Part shown: one piece after another, positions 28,294 to 38,189 of the stretch
How the letters are laid out: every line of letters begins with the position of its first letter
How positions within the stretch are numbered: position 1 is the first letter of the stretch
NCBI RefSeq assembly: GCF_016056305.1
Contig: NZ_JAECZC010000009.1
Location: forward strand, 76,408-140,407
DNA length: 64,000 bases
Origin: Amazonocrinis nigriterrae CENA67
GTDB taxonomy: Bacteria > Cyanobacteriota > Cyanobacteriia > Cyanobacteriales > Nostocaceae
Reading direction: 5' to 3'
The notes under the pieces: model-generated
Database searches by the model: none
What the model saw: the letters and a program-made list of their open reading frames with translations, nothing else
What the model was told of the DNA's origin: nothing
Program-made: the position numbers and the translations under genes

Positions 28294-30483
28294 TCAATTC
28301 TTGAGTGCTGATTCTGGATTACTAACCTCAGTAAGTACTGATCCGAGGTGAGAAATGACTTGATTGTAGCGTCGGGTGATCAGCAGTGAGGAGCGACATT
28401 GAATAGCTAGTGCATCAGTGTATCTTCCTAGGGTTTGGCGCTCAATACCCCAAGCGCGGCTGGTACCGGCTATGGTCAAGTCAACAGCTTCTGAGGCTGC
28501 AATTACAGCTTGAATTGGTTCTTTGGCTTCGACAATCTTGATTTCAATGCGATCGCGTACACTAGTTGGCAATTGCCCAATTATTCTGTGCAGTTCATCA
28601 CTCAATTCATCTTGGAGATAATTTTCGGTGACTACGTGTAAAACTTGCAACGTACAGCTTTCAATATTAATTAGCAATCGCAGAGCCAGTATCAATGCTA
28701 AATCATCGTGAATGTTGCTGGAGTAAGGAACCAATAACTTTTCTAATCGCTCCCCTCCGCGGTCGATGAAAACTGCTACATCAACTCGTGCAGTACTGAG
28801 AATTTGTCCGACTCGTCCACCCAAGCGATTATTACTAAATGCTGGGCGATGCCATCCTACAAGAATTAAATTAGCTTGTTCAATTGTCGCAATCTGTGAT
28901 GTTTCTCTGGCAACATTGTTGGATATGCGAATGATAGGATGTACATAAGACCGTGCGATCGCTGGTTCTAGAGTGTTAATTAAATGTTCTAACTGCACTC
29001 GACGCTGGTCAATTAATCGGTCAGCCTCACCTGGGGTACTTCCAAAAGCATAGTCTTCTTCCAATTCAATCAAACTGAGGGGATTGACAATGGCGGGTTG
29101 TTGGTAATTAAGAGCGATCGCTACTGCCAACTGTAGCAAACCTTTTTGGGTACTGGGATTGGCTACTGGTACTAAAATTCGGTAAGGTTGATAAGATTCG
29201 CCTTCATTTGCTGCATTTATATCTGTTTGCTCTTCGGCTTGCGGCTCTACTAAATCTAGCTTGATGAGCCGTTTGGGATATGTCCATTCCAGCAGTGGCG
29301 AGGTCATGAATGTAGTTACCAATGCCATAATTACCAGCATGGTAAACACTAAGGGCGAGATTACTCCCAACTCCAAACCAATATTGAGTACAATTAACTC
29401 GGTCAAACCGCGAGTGTTCATCAACCAACCAAGTGCTGATGCTTCCCGGTTATTAATGCCACTGACACGAGCTGCTACATAAGTACCGATATACTTACCT
29501 GCGATCGCCACTGCTAACACTAATACACATAATAGCCACAAATCAGGACGATTCAGTAAGCCAATTTGCGTCCGCAAACCACTGTAGGCAAAAAACACTG
29601 GTAAAAGAAATACCAGCACAAAATCTTCAGTTTTTTCTGCCAATTCCCTTACTAAATCTGCGTTCTTGGGCATTGCTGCTCCCAGTAAAAACGCCCCAAA
29701 AATGAGGTGAATACCAATGAGTTCGGTAATCAATGCAGAAGCAACTACCGCTATATAAATCCCAGCTAGAACGAACTGGCTTAAGCGTTTGGTGCGGAGA
29801 TAATGGGTGGCTAGGTGTCGCAGAAACCAACGTCCTACGGTCAGTATGAAGCCAATGTACACTAAACTCTCGATAATTGTGGGTATTGCACCAGCAAAAT
29901 TACCTGTACGAGCGACAGCGATCGCAACTGCTAAAACGCACCAAGCTGTGACATCATCCACTGCTGCACAAGTTAATGCCAATGTCCCCAAGCGTGTACC
30001 TTGCAAATTATTCTCAGTGATAATACGAGCTAGTACTGGGAATGCTGTAATTGACATGGCTGCCCCTAAAAACAGGGCGAAGGCAGTAAATGATACACTA
30101 GCGTTGGAAACCAGGGGATAAAGCAGCACCGCTAGAAGTGTTCCTAGGGAAAATGGTACTAAAATACTGACGTGAGAAGTTAAAACTGCTACTTCTAACT
30201 GACCACTGAGATATTTAGGATTTAACTCTAATCCAATCAGAAACATGAAAAATATCAGTCCCACCTGAGACAAGACATTTAAAAAAGGAATAGTTTCTGG
30301 TGGAAATAAGCTAGCTGCTACATCAGGAGCAACTAAACCAAATAAAGATGGGCCGAGCATGATCCCGGCGACAATCTCACCAATGACTAACGGTTGCTTA
30401 ATTGACTTGAATGCCAATCCTACTAGCCGTGATAGTCCAATCACAATCAGCACTTCAACCAGAACAAGAATAACTGTCTGCAT
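28294..30483 (-). CDS. CPA2-family cation:proton antiporter with universal-stress C-terminal domain
   Basis: A protein of 729 residues. Residues ~1-400 form a 12-13-helix Na+/H+ exchanger fold with AMSITAFPVLARIITEN and the ion-binding DD motif in CAAVDDVTAWCVLAVAIA. The C-terminal ~300 residues resemble tandem UspA-like regulatory domains (PYRILVPVANPSTQKGLLQL, LLVPYSSNIHDDLALILALR, DLTIAGTSRAWGIERQTLGR). It probably moves Na+ or K+ against H+ for pH or salt homeostasis; ion specificity cannot be read. It is the first gene of a probable operon with the small exported protein and the AMIN protein. Confidence 0.88.
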   Translation of the reverse strand: MQTVILVLVEVLIVIGLSRLVGLAFKSIKQPLVIGEIVAGIMLGPSLFGLVAPDVAASLFPPETIPFLNVLSQVGLIFFMFLIGLELNPKYLSGQLEVAVLTSHVSILVPFSLGTLLAVLLYPLVSNASVSFTAFALFLGAAMSITAFPVLARIITENNLQGTRLGTLALTCAAVDDVTAWCVLAVAIAVARTGNFAGAIPTIIESLVYIGFILTVGRWFLRHLATHYLRTKRLSQFVLAGIYIAVVASALITELIGIHLIFGAFLLGAAMPKNADLVRELAEKTEDFVLVFLLPVFFAYSGLRTQIGLLNRPDLWLLCVLVLAVAIAGKYIGTYVAARVSGINNREASALGWLMNTRGLTELIVLNIGLELGVISPLVFTMLVIMALVTTFMTSPLLEWTYPKRLIKLDLVEPQAEEQTDINAANEGESYQPYRILVPVANPSTQKGLLQLAVAIALNYQQPAIVNPLSLIELEEDYAFGSTPGEADRLIDQRRVQLEHLINTLEPAIARSYVHPIIRISNNVARETSQIATIEQANLILVGWHRPAFSNNRLGGRVGQILSTARVDVAVFIDRGGERLEKLLVPYSSNIHDDLALILALRLLINIESCTLQVLHVVTENYLQDELSDELHRIIGQLPTSVRDRIEIKIVEAKEPIQAVIAASEAVDLTIAGTSRAWGIERQTLGRYTDALAIQCRSSLLITRRYNQVISHLGSVLTEVSNPESALKN

Positions 30484-31204
30484 GGTTTCCTCAATAAAAG
30501 ACGCTATCTGGTTTCCCTAAGATGATTCTTTAAATGACAGCAAAATGTCAACCTCAAGGATGAAAGATTAAAGATGAAATTACGTCACCCATCAATGAAT
30601 ACGGTTCAGTTCAGGCTAAGACTATGTAATCAAAGTTAATTTTACGTAGACGCGTAAGCGGTGAAGCAGTACGGTGAGTCCAGTGCGGTCTTGGGCTTTG
30701 CCCAAGTGGAGCAACTGGCGTTAGCGTAGCGTTAGCGACGCAGGAGCGTCACCCGAAGGGTCTTGGGGTTTCCCCAAGAGGAGTAAATGCTGTTAGCGCA
30801 GCGTTAGCGAGCTTGCGAGCGTCACCCGTACTGCAAAGCAGAACTCGAAGAGTAGGGCTTGCCGCAGGTTACCGCAGAGGCGCAGAGAACACAGAGGAAG
30901 AAAGAAATGTTTAGCTAAACTGTATTGATTGCTAAAGAATAGCATTTCAGCAAAACAGTTCTCAAATTTTCATTTTTCTATCTTGAGCCAGTTGCGATCA
31001 CAAAGGGATATCTCCCCAAAGTAATGGCTTTTCTAGTGCGGCTTGATTTTCTATCACTTGTGTGTAAGTAATCAAGAAATAGGTGTAAATATAGGAAAAA
31101 CCAATTTTTTGAAAATATTTGCATTAGAGAAGCAAAGCTGTATGTCCCTAGTTTCACGACACAAATATTAAATGTTTAACATTCATGTTGTGATTGAAAT
31201 TTAC
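30484..31204. other. Repeat-rich gap between two antiporter genes
   Basis: No gene is visible. From 30650 to 30860 lies a patchwork of GC-richer palindromic elements (TCTTGGGCTTTGCCCAAG, GTTAGCGTAGCGTTAGCGAC, CCCGAAGGGTCTTGGGGTTTC). A fragment of the dispersed ACCGCAGAGGCGCAGAGAAC repeat follows at about 30870. The rest is AT-rich and should include the promoter of the 729-residue antiporter. Confidence 0.6.
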
Positions 31205-32494
31205 TTATACAGAAGATTTGGTATAGCTTGTGCCTTGCAGCAAAAAGGCAACTAGCGGTGATGCCATGAGTGTAGTAAAAATTGCCATAATTACCATGAT
31301 AGTAAATAGAGTTGGAGTAATTATGCCTTGCTCAAGACCAATATTCAGGATAATTAATTCCATCAAGCCGCGGGCATTCATGAGAGCGCCAATAGTTGCG
31401 GATTCCCGCCAATTTTCTCCCGCAATTTTTGCTGCTAACATGCAAGCAATGCCTTTACCAAAAATAGCGATCGCTACGATTAATAATGTAATTCCCCACA
31501 AAGCAGGTGTGTTTACTAGTCCAATTTGAGTGTTGAGTCCAGAGAAGACAAAAAATATTGGTAGTAAAAATGAAGTGGTTAAATATTCTGTGCGATCGCG
31601 TATTTGATCTGCAAATTCACCTCTTGGCATTGCTGTACCCAAAATAAATGCCCCAAATACTGCATAGATGCCTACTGCGTCAGTAAACCAGGAACTAAAC
31701 ATTAAAACAATCAATACCAAAGTTAGAGTTTGGATGGTTACACCATCATCACGTTTTGTCATGCGAGTGAAAATCGTTAGTGCTGGACGCCCAACAAAAA
31801 TTGAAAATAGTACGTAGCCAATACCGCCACCAATAGCAAAGATGGCAATACTTGTGTTAGCTTTCAAACTTGCCAGTACAATAGCCAATAAACACCATGC
31901 AGTTGCATCATCTATGGAACCTGCTGCTAATGCTAAAGTTCCGAAGCGAGTTTTGGCAATACCACGTTCGTACAGCATCCTGGCTAACATAGGAAACGCG
32001 GTGATTGACATGGAAGCACCTAAATATAAAGCTGCTGCCCAAGGAGTCACTCCTTGTTTAAAGAGTTCAGCTTTGCCATACAATAAAAAAGCTGCTGTTC
32101 CGCCTAAAGTGAATGGTGCAAGTATCCCCGCCGCAGAAACTAAACCTGCACTTTTGACTCGCTGTTTAATCAAATTGGTATTAAACTCTAAGCCAATTAA
32201 GAACATATAAATTACTAAACCAATCTGACTGATGGCAAAAAGAATTGACATTGATGGGTTAGGAATCTTTTCTCCTGTAGCTAGCAAAATTGGAGCTTTG
32301 GGAAAAAGCCATTGCTGTAAATCAGGGGTAATTAAGCCGAACAATGATGGCCCTAACATCACACCAGCGATCATTTCGCAAACAACATCAGTTTGTCCAA
32401 GGTAGCGTCGCCCAACAATAGTTATTAATCGACAGGCAACTAAAATAATAGTTAATTGCAGCAATAGCTTCAGCACTAGCTCGAAATTTGACAT
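31205..32494 (-). CDS. CPA2-family cation:proton antiporter
   Basis: A protein of 429 residues, all membrane domain, with ASMSITAFPMLARMLYERGI and the paired aspartates in GSIDDATAWCLLAIVLA. It is a close relative of the membrane half of the 729-residue neighbour but lacks the C-terminal regulatory part. The ATG is at 32494. Two adjacent paralogues in the same orientation suggest an old duplication. Confidence 0.88.
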   Translation of the reverse strand: MSNFELVLKLLLQLTIILVACRLITIVGRRYLGQTDVVCEMIAGVMLGPSLFGLITPDLQQWLFPKAPILLATGEKIPNPSMSILFAISQIGLVIYMFLIGLEFNTNLIKQRVKSAGLVSAAGILAPFTLGGTAAFLLYGKAELFKQGVTPWAAALYLGASMSITAFPMLARMLYERGIAKTRFGTLALAAGSIDDATAWCLLAIVLASLKANTSIAIFAIGGGIGYVLFSIFVGRPALTIFTRMTKRDDGVTIQTLTLVLIVLMFSSWFTDAVGIYAVFGAFILGTAMPRGEFADQIRDRTEYLTTSFLLPIFFVFSGLNTQIGLVNTPALWGITLLIVAIAIFGKGIACMLAAKIAGENWRESATIGALMNARGLMELIILNIGLEQGIITPTLFTIMVIMAIFTTLMASPLVAFLLQGTSYTKSSV

Positions 32495-32817
32495 TGAAAT
32501 TTCCTTATGAAAAATAGCGACAATGAGTCAGATAAATGTAGCAATCTTTAGTTGAGATAACAAAATCGCAACATAAATATAAACACCAAATATTACATCT
32601 GGTGGTTACAGAATTCCTCAACTATACAGTTAGTTTGCCCTGTTTTTTTTCTCATAATAGCTACAACAGCACAATTACATATTTCGTAAATGTACTATCT
32701 GTGGTGAAGCTTAGTTGATTAAAAATTTGCTGTAAATTTACAAAATGTAAATCTTATTATATTTTTTTAAATTTACTGAACAGTTTGAATTTAATTATTA
32801 ATCAATAATTGAAAGCC
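32495..32817. other. AT-rich gap, likely promoter region of the 429-residue antiporter
   Basis: No gene, repeat or clear regulatory motif could be recognised in these 323 bp. Confidence 0.4.
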
Positions 32818-33252
32818 TTATAACCACTGTCCACCCCGAAAACGCCAACGCAGAAAAATAATCCGCATGAGACTTTGTGAAGCAATGAAAACTGCTAGCC
32901 AAACACAGCTGTAGTGTAGTAGAAAAGCTCCCAGTGATAGTTCTTCTTTAGGCAGAGGTATTGGTAAGAAGCCAAAAAGTTTGACTCCACAGTAGATAAA
33001 GAATAATTCCCAGATACCAGCCAAGAGTTGATAAACTGCCGGCCAGTCCCTATCCCAGCGTAATTTTTGCAGATAATTATAAAGTAAATCCCAACCTAAG
33101 CCAAAGATGGCAACATAGCCCAGTATCCAAAAATAAACTGAATTAGCACCAAACCCGATTAAGCCTGTTGCAAATGGTATGGATACTAATACACCTACAG
33201 TGGCAAGTAATAATAATCGAGTTTGCCAGCGACCAAATAAAGTTGGAGTCAT
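32818..33252 (-). CDS. Conserved four-helix membrane protein, unknown function
   Basis: A protein of 144 residues with four predicted transmembrane stretches (about 12-33, 39-57, 75-95 and 106-128) and a basic C-terminus (RIIFLRWRFRGGQWL). The ATG is at 33252. Its cytoplasmic loop NYLQKLRWDRDWPAVYQLL is the most distinctive part. The family is not recognised. Confidence 0.7.
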   Translation of the reverse strand: MTPTLFGRWQTRLLLLATVGVLVSIPFATGLIGFGANSVYFWILGYVAIFGLGWDLLYNYLQKLRWDRDWPAVYQLLAGIWELFFIYCGVKLFGFLPIPLPKEELSLGAFLLHYSCVWLAVFIASQSLMRIIFLRWRFRGGQWL

Positions 33253-33423
33253 AAAGTGTAAAATAAATTAAATAATAGAAATATTTTGTATTAATAAAAT
33301 TGTGCCTATTTAGGCTAACTTTACGTTAGATGTTAGCATGATGTGTGAGGTGTTTTGATCATATTTTTGTAACAAAGTCTATTGATATATGCGTCTAACA
33401 ACCCCACAATTAATTGATTTCTA

Positions 33424-33518
33424 GGCATTGCTGAATAAGAATATAAAATTAAAAAATCACGCTTCTTTTTCTTTATGTCTTTGCGTGAGGCTAATTCATA
33501 TTTTTAATCAGCAACGCC
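33424..33518. mobile_element. 95-bp MITE-like inverted-repeat element
   Basis: Imperfect terminal inverted repeats GGCATTGCTGAAT (33424-33436) and AATCAGCAACGCC (33506-33518) enclose an inner inverted repeat TCACGC/GCGTGA. GGCATTGCTGA ends are familiar from cyanobacterial insertion sequences, so this may be a non-autonomous derivative. The rest of the 33253-33574 gap shows nothing else. Confidence 0.5.
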
Positions 33519-33574
33519 GATTTTCACTATGTTTTTGCTATGCCTATACCTAATAAGTATTAGCTAATCAATTT

Positions 33575-34297
33575 TTAGGATATTTGCATTTGCAAATCAA
33601 ATCTATTATAGGCTGCCAGTGCTTGCCAATGGATTACATCCTCGAACAAAGCTTGATAGCCTAATGTGTTGGGATGAAGACCATCTTCGCTGAGGCGTTG
33701 GAGTCGCCAAGTTTCACTGCGTTCCATCCATTTCTCGAAAATATCCAGATAGGGAATTCGCCGTTTGAGGCAAGCAAGTCGAGTGGCTTCTTTGTAGCGA
33801 TACTGATCGCTATGATTGTAGTAGAAGCAGTCTAGAAATGGCATTTTGGACTCATCCACTGGCACCATACCTATAAATAGTACTGGACAAAGTTGCTGCG
33901 CCATATCTAATAGAGAAGCTATTTCTGATTCAAATACGGTAAAATCTGTATAATTTCGTCCATTGGGGCGAGCTAACCGGGCTGAATCATTTACTCCTAC
34001 TGACAGAATGATCAAGTCGGGGACGCGATTTCGCAGTTCACCGCGATGGCGGAATTCTACCTCTAGCCTTTGTGCTACTTGTTGTGTGCGATCGCCTCGC
34101 ACTCCCAAATTATATAGTACATGTCCGGCACTATTGGGTAACATCCACCAACGCCGCAGTTGCTCAACCCAGCCTCCTCTGTCTGGATCGCCGAATCCAT
34201 AGACTAAGCTATCTCCCAGTGCGACGATCTTCAAAGGCTGACATTGGTTTGGTGCTATAGACAGCTGCATTGAGGAAGAAAGCTCGATTGTTTGCAT
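33575..34297 (-). CDS. SGNH/GDSL-type hydrolase
   Basis: A protein of 240 residues of the SGNH esterase/lipase fold. Block I is KIVALGDSLVYGFG, with the nucleophile at S30. Block III is LSVGVNDSARL, and block V is EDGLHPNTLGYQ, with the catalytic Asp-x-x-His. There is no signal peptide, so it is probably cytoplasmic. The ATG is at 34297. The substrate is unknown. Confidence 0.88.
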   Translation of the reverse strand: MQTIELSSSMQLSIAPNQCQPLKIVALGDSLVYGFGDPDRGGWVEQLRRWWMLPNSAGHVLYNLGVRGDRTQQVAQRLEVEFRHRGELRNRVPDLIILSVGVNDSARLARPNGRNYTDFTVFESEIASLLDMAQQLCPVLFIGMVPVDESKMPFLDCFYYNHSDQYRYKEATRLACLKRRIPYLDIFEKWMERSETWRLQRLSEDGLHPNTLGYQALFEDVIHWQALAAYNRFDLQMQIS

Positions 34298-34668
34298 TTT
34301 AAAAAGAATATATTTTAAATCTTTACGAAATTCTATACATTTCTATACCATTAACGGCTATCTTAGTAAATTCTGCAAGCAATAGTTTTTTTAATTGGAA
34401 GTCCGGGGGAAACTTTATCCCTTTGTGGGTGCAGAGGGACAGTCACCTGCTGACTTTGGCGATAGGGCATAGGGCATTGTTGACTGTTTCTTCCCCATTG
34501 CCAAAAACTCTATTCCCTTATGGGTGGAGTTTTTCATGAATTGCCCCCATGGTAAACAAGGGCAACCTCACATATATTTCATATAAGTACTCAGTAAATG
34601 ACAAAAATATTTGATACCAAGATAATAGAAGGTAAGATTTTTTATCGACAGTCTTCTTTTATTACGCT
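34298..34668. other. Divergent promoter gap
   Basis: This 371-bp gap lies between the divergent SGNH hydrolase and the helical-repeat gene. No gene or convincing motif is visible; GGCGATAGGGCATAGGGCATT is a short STRR-like patch. Confidence 0.4.
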
Positions 34669-36078
34669 ATGTCTTACCGCAGAATTGCTTTATGCTTACA
34701 TCCACTATTGGCTCCTTGTATTTTGTGGGTAGCCATAACGCCCCCATCTTTCGCTTCTAGCTTTCAAGCAACTGACAAGATGTATCAGATAGCGGATAAA
34801 CCCGTGGTTCTGCCGCCAATTCCTTCTGCAAATGATTCCTTAATTTGTCTACCTCCTTTCCCTCGTTTGGCTACCTTACCGAAATTAGCGAGCTTGCCAT
34901 TCATCCATTCAGAAGCTACAAATTTAGCTAAAATCGCAGTTGAGTATGCTGCATCTGGACAATATGACCAAGCTATCAAAACTGCCCAATCGATCAAAGA
35001 TAACTATTTCTTAGCCGATACACTCGTTAAAATAGCCAGTTTTGAACGTCAAAGGCAACCAAAACAATCACTGCAACTGCTTTCCCAAGCTCTGGGTGTA
35101 GTTGCTGGTATACAGGAAGATTACAGTCGTGATAGCATATTGGATGCGATCGCTATTCAATACGCAACAGCAGGTGAATTTAAATTAGCACTTCAGACTG
35201 CCCAAGGAATCAAGAATAGAAGTCAAAAAGATGACACTATCAGCGAAATAGCAATTCAGTATGCGGCAAGCGGACGCCAAGACCAAGCAATCAGGCTGAT
35301 TCAAACTCTGCCAGATGAAGATAAAAGAAATGATGCTTTGGTAAGAATAGCTGAGTATTACGCAGATTTAAGCAAGTATGACCAAGCCTTACAAATCGTT
35401 GAGAGTCTCAAGTCCAATTATGACAAGGCGGATGCTTTATCTAAGATAGCTCGCCAAGCCCTCAAGGCGGGACAAGCTGCTCAAGTGGTTGAGCCTATTC
35501 GGGCAATTTCTGATGACTGTACTAAATCCATAGTAGTAACTGACCTGACTGGGCAGTATAACCAACCTGATTTGGAAACAAATCAAGAAAAACAAACTTT
35601 AGAGAGATTTTTAGCGGCATTTCAAATTGCTCAAAGCATCAAAGCCGAATCTCTCAAAACTGATGCTTTGTCGGCAGTTGCCATTGGGTATGTTGATGCT
35701 GGGCAGATTGACTTAGGCTGGAAGTTGACCCAAACACTTCCAGAAGGTTATGGGAAAAACCGAGCATTAGCTAGGCTAGCTGACTATTATCTAGAAGTGA
35801 AACAGCCTGACCAAGCATTAACCTACGCTGAAATGATGAAAAATTCTGCTGAAAAAGCGGACGTATTCACCAAGATAGCTGGTAGCTACACCAAAGCAGG
35901 GCAAGCAGAAAAAGCTTCGAGGTTACTATCTCAAGCGTTAGAAATCACTAAAATGGCAGCGGAATCTAACAGTTCTTTAATTATCCCGCCCATACCTCGC
36001 TTACCTCCTAGCTTACAAAAGATACCCAGTATCCCTACGGTGCGACCTCTTCCTGAACTGCGTGTACTACCTCGCTAG
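34669..36078 (+). CDS. Secreted TPR-like helical repeat protein
   Basis: A protein of 469 residues with a signal peptide (YRRIALCLHPLLAPCILWVA, cleavage near residue 29). From about residue 85 it is built of ~35-residue helix-turn-helix repeats of the pattern AKIAVEYAASGQYDQAIKTA, ending in AQSIK or AQTL-type turns, at least eight in number. Both ends are Pro/Leu-rich (PRLATLPKLASLP; PRLPPSLQKIPSIP), an odd symmetry. It is likely a periplasmic scaffold for protein contacts. The ATG is at 34669. No enzyme domain is visible. Confidence 0.75.
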   Translation: MSYRRIALCLHPLLAPCILWVAITPPSFASSFQATDKMYQIADKPVVLPPIPSANDSLICLPPFPRLATLPKLASLPFIHSEATNLAKIAVEYAASGQYDQAIKTAQSIKDNYFLADTLVKIASFERQRQPKQSLQLLSQALGVVAGIQEDYSRDSILDAIAIQYATAGEFKLALQTAQGIKNRSQKDDTISEIAIQYAASGRQDQAIRLIQTLPDEDKRNDALVRIAEYYADLSKYDQALQIVESLKSNYDKADALSKIARQALKAGQAAQVVEPIRAISDDCTKSIVVTDLTGQYNQPDLETNQEKQTLERFLAAFQIAQSIKAESLKTDALSAVAIGYVDAGQIDLGWKLTQTLPEGYGKNRALARLADYYLEVKQPDQALTYAEMMKNSAEKADVFTKIAGSYTKAGQAEKASRLLSQALEITKMAAESNSSLIIPPIPRLPPSLQKIPSIPTVRPLPELRVLPR

Positions 36079-36084
36079 CGGAAC

Positions 36085-36225
36085 TAAGCAGGGGAGCAGG
36101 AGGCAGGGGAGCAGGGGAGCAGGAGAGATGGGGAGATGGGGAGATAGGGGATGAAGGAGATGAGGGGGATGAGGGAAAAATAACTAGTAACTCCTAACTC
36201 CTAACTCCTAACTCCTAACTCCTGC
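36085..36225. repeat. Composite STRR: GGGGAGCAG units followed by TAACTCC units
   Basis: GGGGAGCAGG and GATGGGGA units (36092-36175) are followed by six TAACTCC units (36184-36222). The same two blocks recur in inverted order and orientation on the other side of the next gene (38206-38325). Confidence 0.8.
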
Positions 36226-36228
36226 CCA

Positions 36229-38184
36229 CTAAGGCGACTGATTGAATACCCACTTCAACCATTGCCCAAAGGAACTTACAGCATTCAAACGATGGACTCC
36301 GGGCGCATGGGCGGCGGCGAGTCCATCAACGGCGACTAGTGCAGAGTACTGTAAGCCCAGGAAACTATCAACTGCTGCATGGGGGCCGCCAAGGGTAGTA
36401 GCGCCAGCGGCATACATTTGACCTCTAGTAGTACGCATTTCTACTAACTCAAAATTGTTTGCTACAACTAACCGCCCTAAGCCATTGAGAGGTAAGTTGT
36501 AATGTTTTACCAAATCGTTCAACAAGGGACTGGCTTCCACTTTGGCGTCTAGTCCAGTGGCATCAATAATAAAGTCAGCTGCCAAATTCATTTCGCCAAA
36601 ACCTTTTTCTTGAATATGGGTAATAGTGCGGTTTTGGGCATCCCTTTCCACACTTACCACTTGCCCAAAAGTAATTTGATACCAGCCTTCCCTTAGACCT
36701 TGCTCAGTAATGCGCTGCCAGTCGCGGCGGTCGGCGGTGGTGGTGCCGCCCCAGTCTGTTAATAACCGCTTGCGTTCATCAGGACTAGCTTTTTCTAACA
36801 TTTCGCGCAGTTCACCACCCCAACAGGCTTTTGGCCAGTTGAAGGGTTGAAATTCATAATGATTTTTGACTAAACGTGTGGCATATTGAAATTTATTGCC
36901 TTGAGGTTTGGGCGATCGCATCAAATGCAAAACTGTAATATTGCGATTTTGCTTTCTGGCTTCATAAATGCGTTGAATTATCCGCGAAGCAACTATTCCC
37001 CGCCCCCGAATCAACACGGTGCCACCTTGCCGTTCTAGTTGCTGATAAACATGGTCGTGATTCTCATAGGCATTCACCACAGACTTAAAATCTTGATATT
37101 TTTCCCTGTAAGCTTGCAAATCTGGAAGAAACTGAATAGCTGGATAGCCAGTAGCTAAATGTAAATAACGACTAACTAAAAAAGCATGATTTCCCGGCCC
37201 ACGAGAATAAGCTACACAATATCTGCCATCGTCTGTTTTGCGAATTGCCCTGACTCGTCCATAGCGATAAATTTGATTCCAGCCAATACGCTTGACTTCC
37301 CTGTCTATAGAATCGAAGACATTACCGGAACGGGGCGTGTAAGTTTCGGCAAAAGTTGGTTCAGCAAATACTTGCCACAAATACTTCGCTGCTGACTTGA
37401 TTTGACCTTTGGTGAAGTCGCGCCAAGCTTCTCTCAAGGCATAACTAGGCCAACCCCAAATATTATCAGGGCAAGAGTCAGAATTAGATCGCAGTCTTTC
37501 ATGTAAAGGAATTTGCGAATTTTGACACAAACGCCGATAACGTGCATACGGTTCCGCTTCTAATCCTAAAGCCACAATTTTGTCAGCACGTACACCACTC
37601 AGCCGCAGCAAATCAACCCAAACAAAGCTACCTAATCCTGCCCCAACAGCAAGATAATCAGATTCATCTACAGACAAGCCTGTAGCGTGAAGTGCTTGAA
37701 CATCGACTTTTTCTGCTTGAAATGCTGGTGGAGGAAAATTGCTAGTTACAGGCGCTACAGGCGGTGCTGGCGGAATGTTGGGGTCTGGGATATCGGTATT
37801 GGGATTAAACCGAATCATGGAAGGTGGGCTGGTGATTTGCGTAGTTGCGCTGACGCCAAATGTCACCGTAATCATATACGGCCCAATTTGCAACGTATCC
37901 CCGTTAGCTAGAACACTGCGTGTCTGCCGTTGACCGTTGACAGATAAACCGTTCACACTCCCTTGGTCAATAACTAGTAGTTGGTTTTGTTCCAGGTTAA
38001 TGAGGGCATGATAGCGAGAAACTTCGTTACTGTTGAGCAGTATCCTAGAGACACGCTGTCCTCCATATTCAGCAGGTAAGCGGGCGAATTCTCGACCAAA
38101 GGCTATAGGCACACTCAACTTTGGTTCTCGCCGTTCTCCCGTAGCCGGATCATCCCAACTTAATTGAATTTGTAAGTTAGTCAT
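36229..38184 (-). CDS. FHA domain fused to FAD/NAD(P)-dependent oxidoreductase
   Basis: A protein of 651 residues. Residues ~20-110 form an FHA phosphothreonine-binding domain (IAFGREFARLP, SRYHALINLEQNQLLVIDQG, SVNGLSVNG). After a Pro-rich linker comes a flavoprotein of the lysine/ornithine monooxygenase-like class. It has a dinucleotide fold GAGLGS at 181-186, a second Rossmann motif (TVLIRGRGIVASRI), IIDATGLDAKV and a C-terminal AAGATTLGGPHAAVDSFLG. The substrate is unknown. The fusion suggests the redox domain is recruited to, or regulated by, Ser/Thr kinase targets. The ATG is at 38184, and the gene is bracketed by inverted STRR modules. Confidence 0.8.
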   Translation of the reverse strand: MTNLQIQLSWDDPATGERREPKLSVPIAFGREFARLPAEYGGQRVSRILLNSNEVSRYHALINLEQNQLLVIDQGSVNGLSVNGQRQTRSVLANGDTLQIGPYMITVTFGVSATTQITSPPSMIRFNPNTDIPDPNIPPAPPVAPVTSNFPPPAFQAEKVDVQALHATGLSVDESDYLAVGAGLGSFVWVDLLRLSGVRADKIVALGLEAEPYARYRRLCQNSQIPLHERLRSNSDSCPDNIWGWPSYALREAWRDFTKGQIKSAAKYLWQVFAEPTFAETYTPRSGNVFDSIDREVKRIGWNQIYRYGRVRAIRKTDDGRYCVAYSRGPGNHAFLVSRYLHLATGYPAIQFLPDLQAYREKYQDFKSVVNAYENHDHVYQQLERQGGTVLIRGRGIVASRIIQRIYEARKQNRNITVLHLMRSPKPQGNKFQYATRLVKNHYEFQPFNWPKACWGGELREMLEKASPDERKRLLTDWGGTTTADRRDWQRITEQGLREGWYQITFGQVVSVERDAQNRTITHIQEKGFGEMNLAADFIIDATGLDAKVEASPLLNDLVKHYNLPLNGLGRLVVANNFELVEMRTTRGQMYAAGATTLGGPHAAVDSFLGLQYSALVAVDGLAAAHAPGVHRLNAVSSFGQWLKWVFNQSP

Positions 38185-38189
38185 TGGTC

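Noticed and set aside
32495-32817. c-di-AMP riboswitch ahead of the antiporter gene
   Set aside because: The upstream region is AT-rich and lacks the conserved core sequences of that riboswitch class as I know them.
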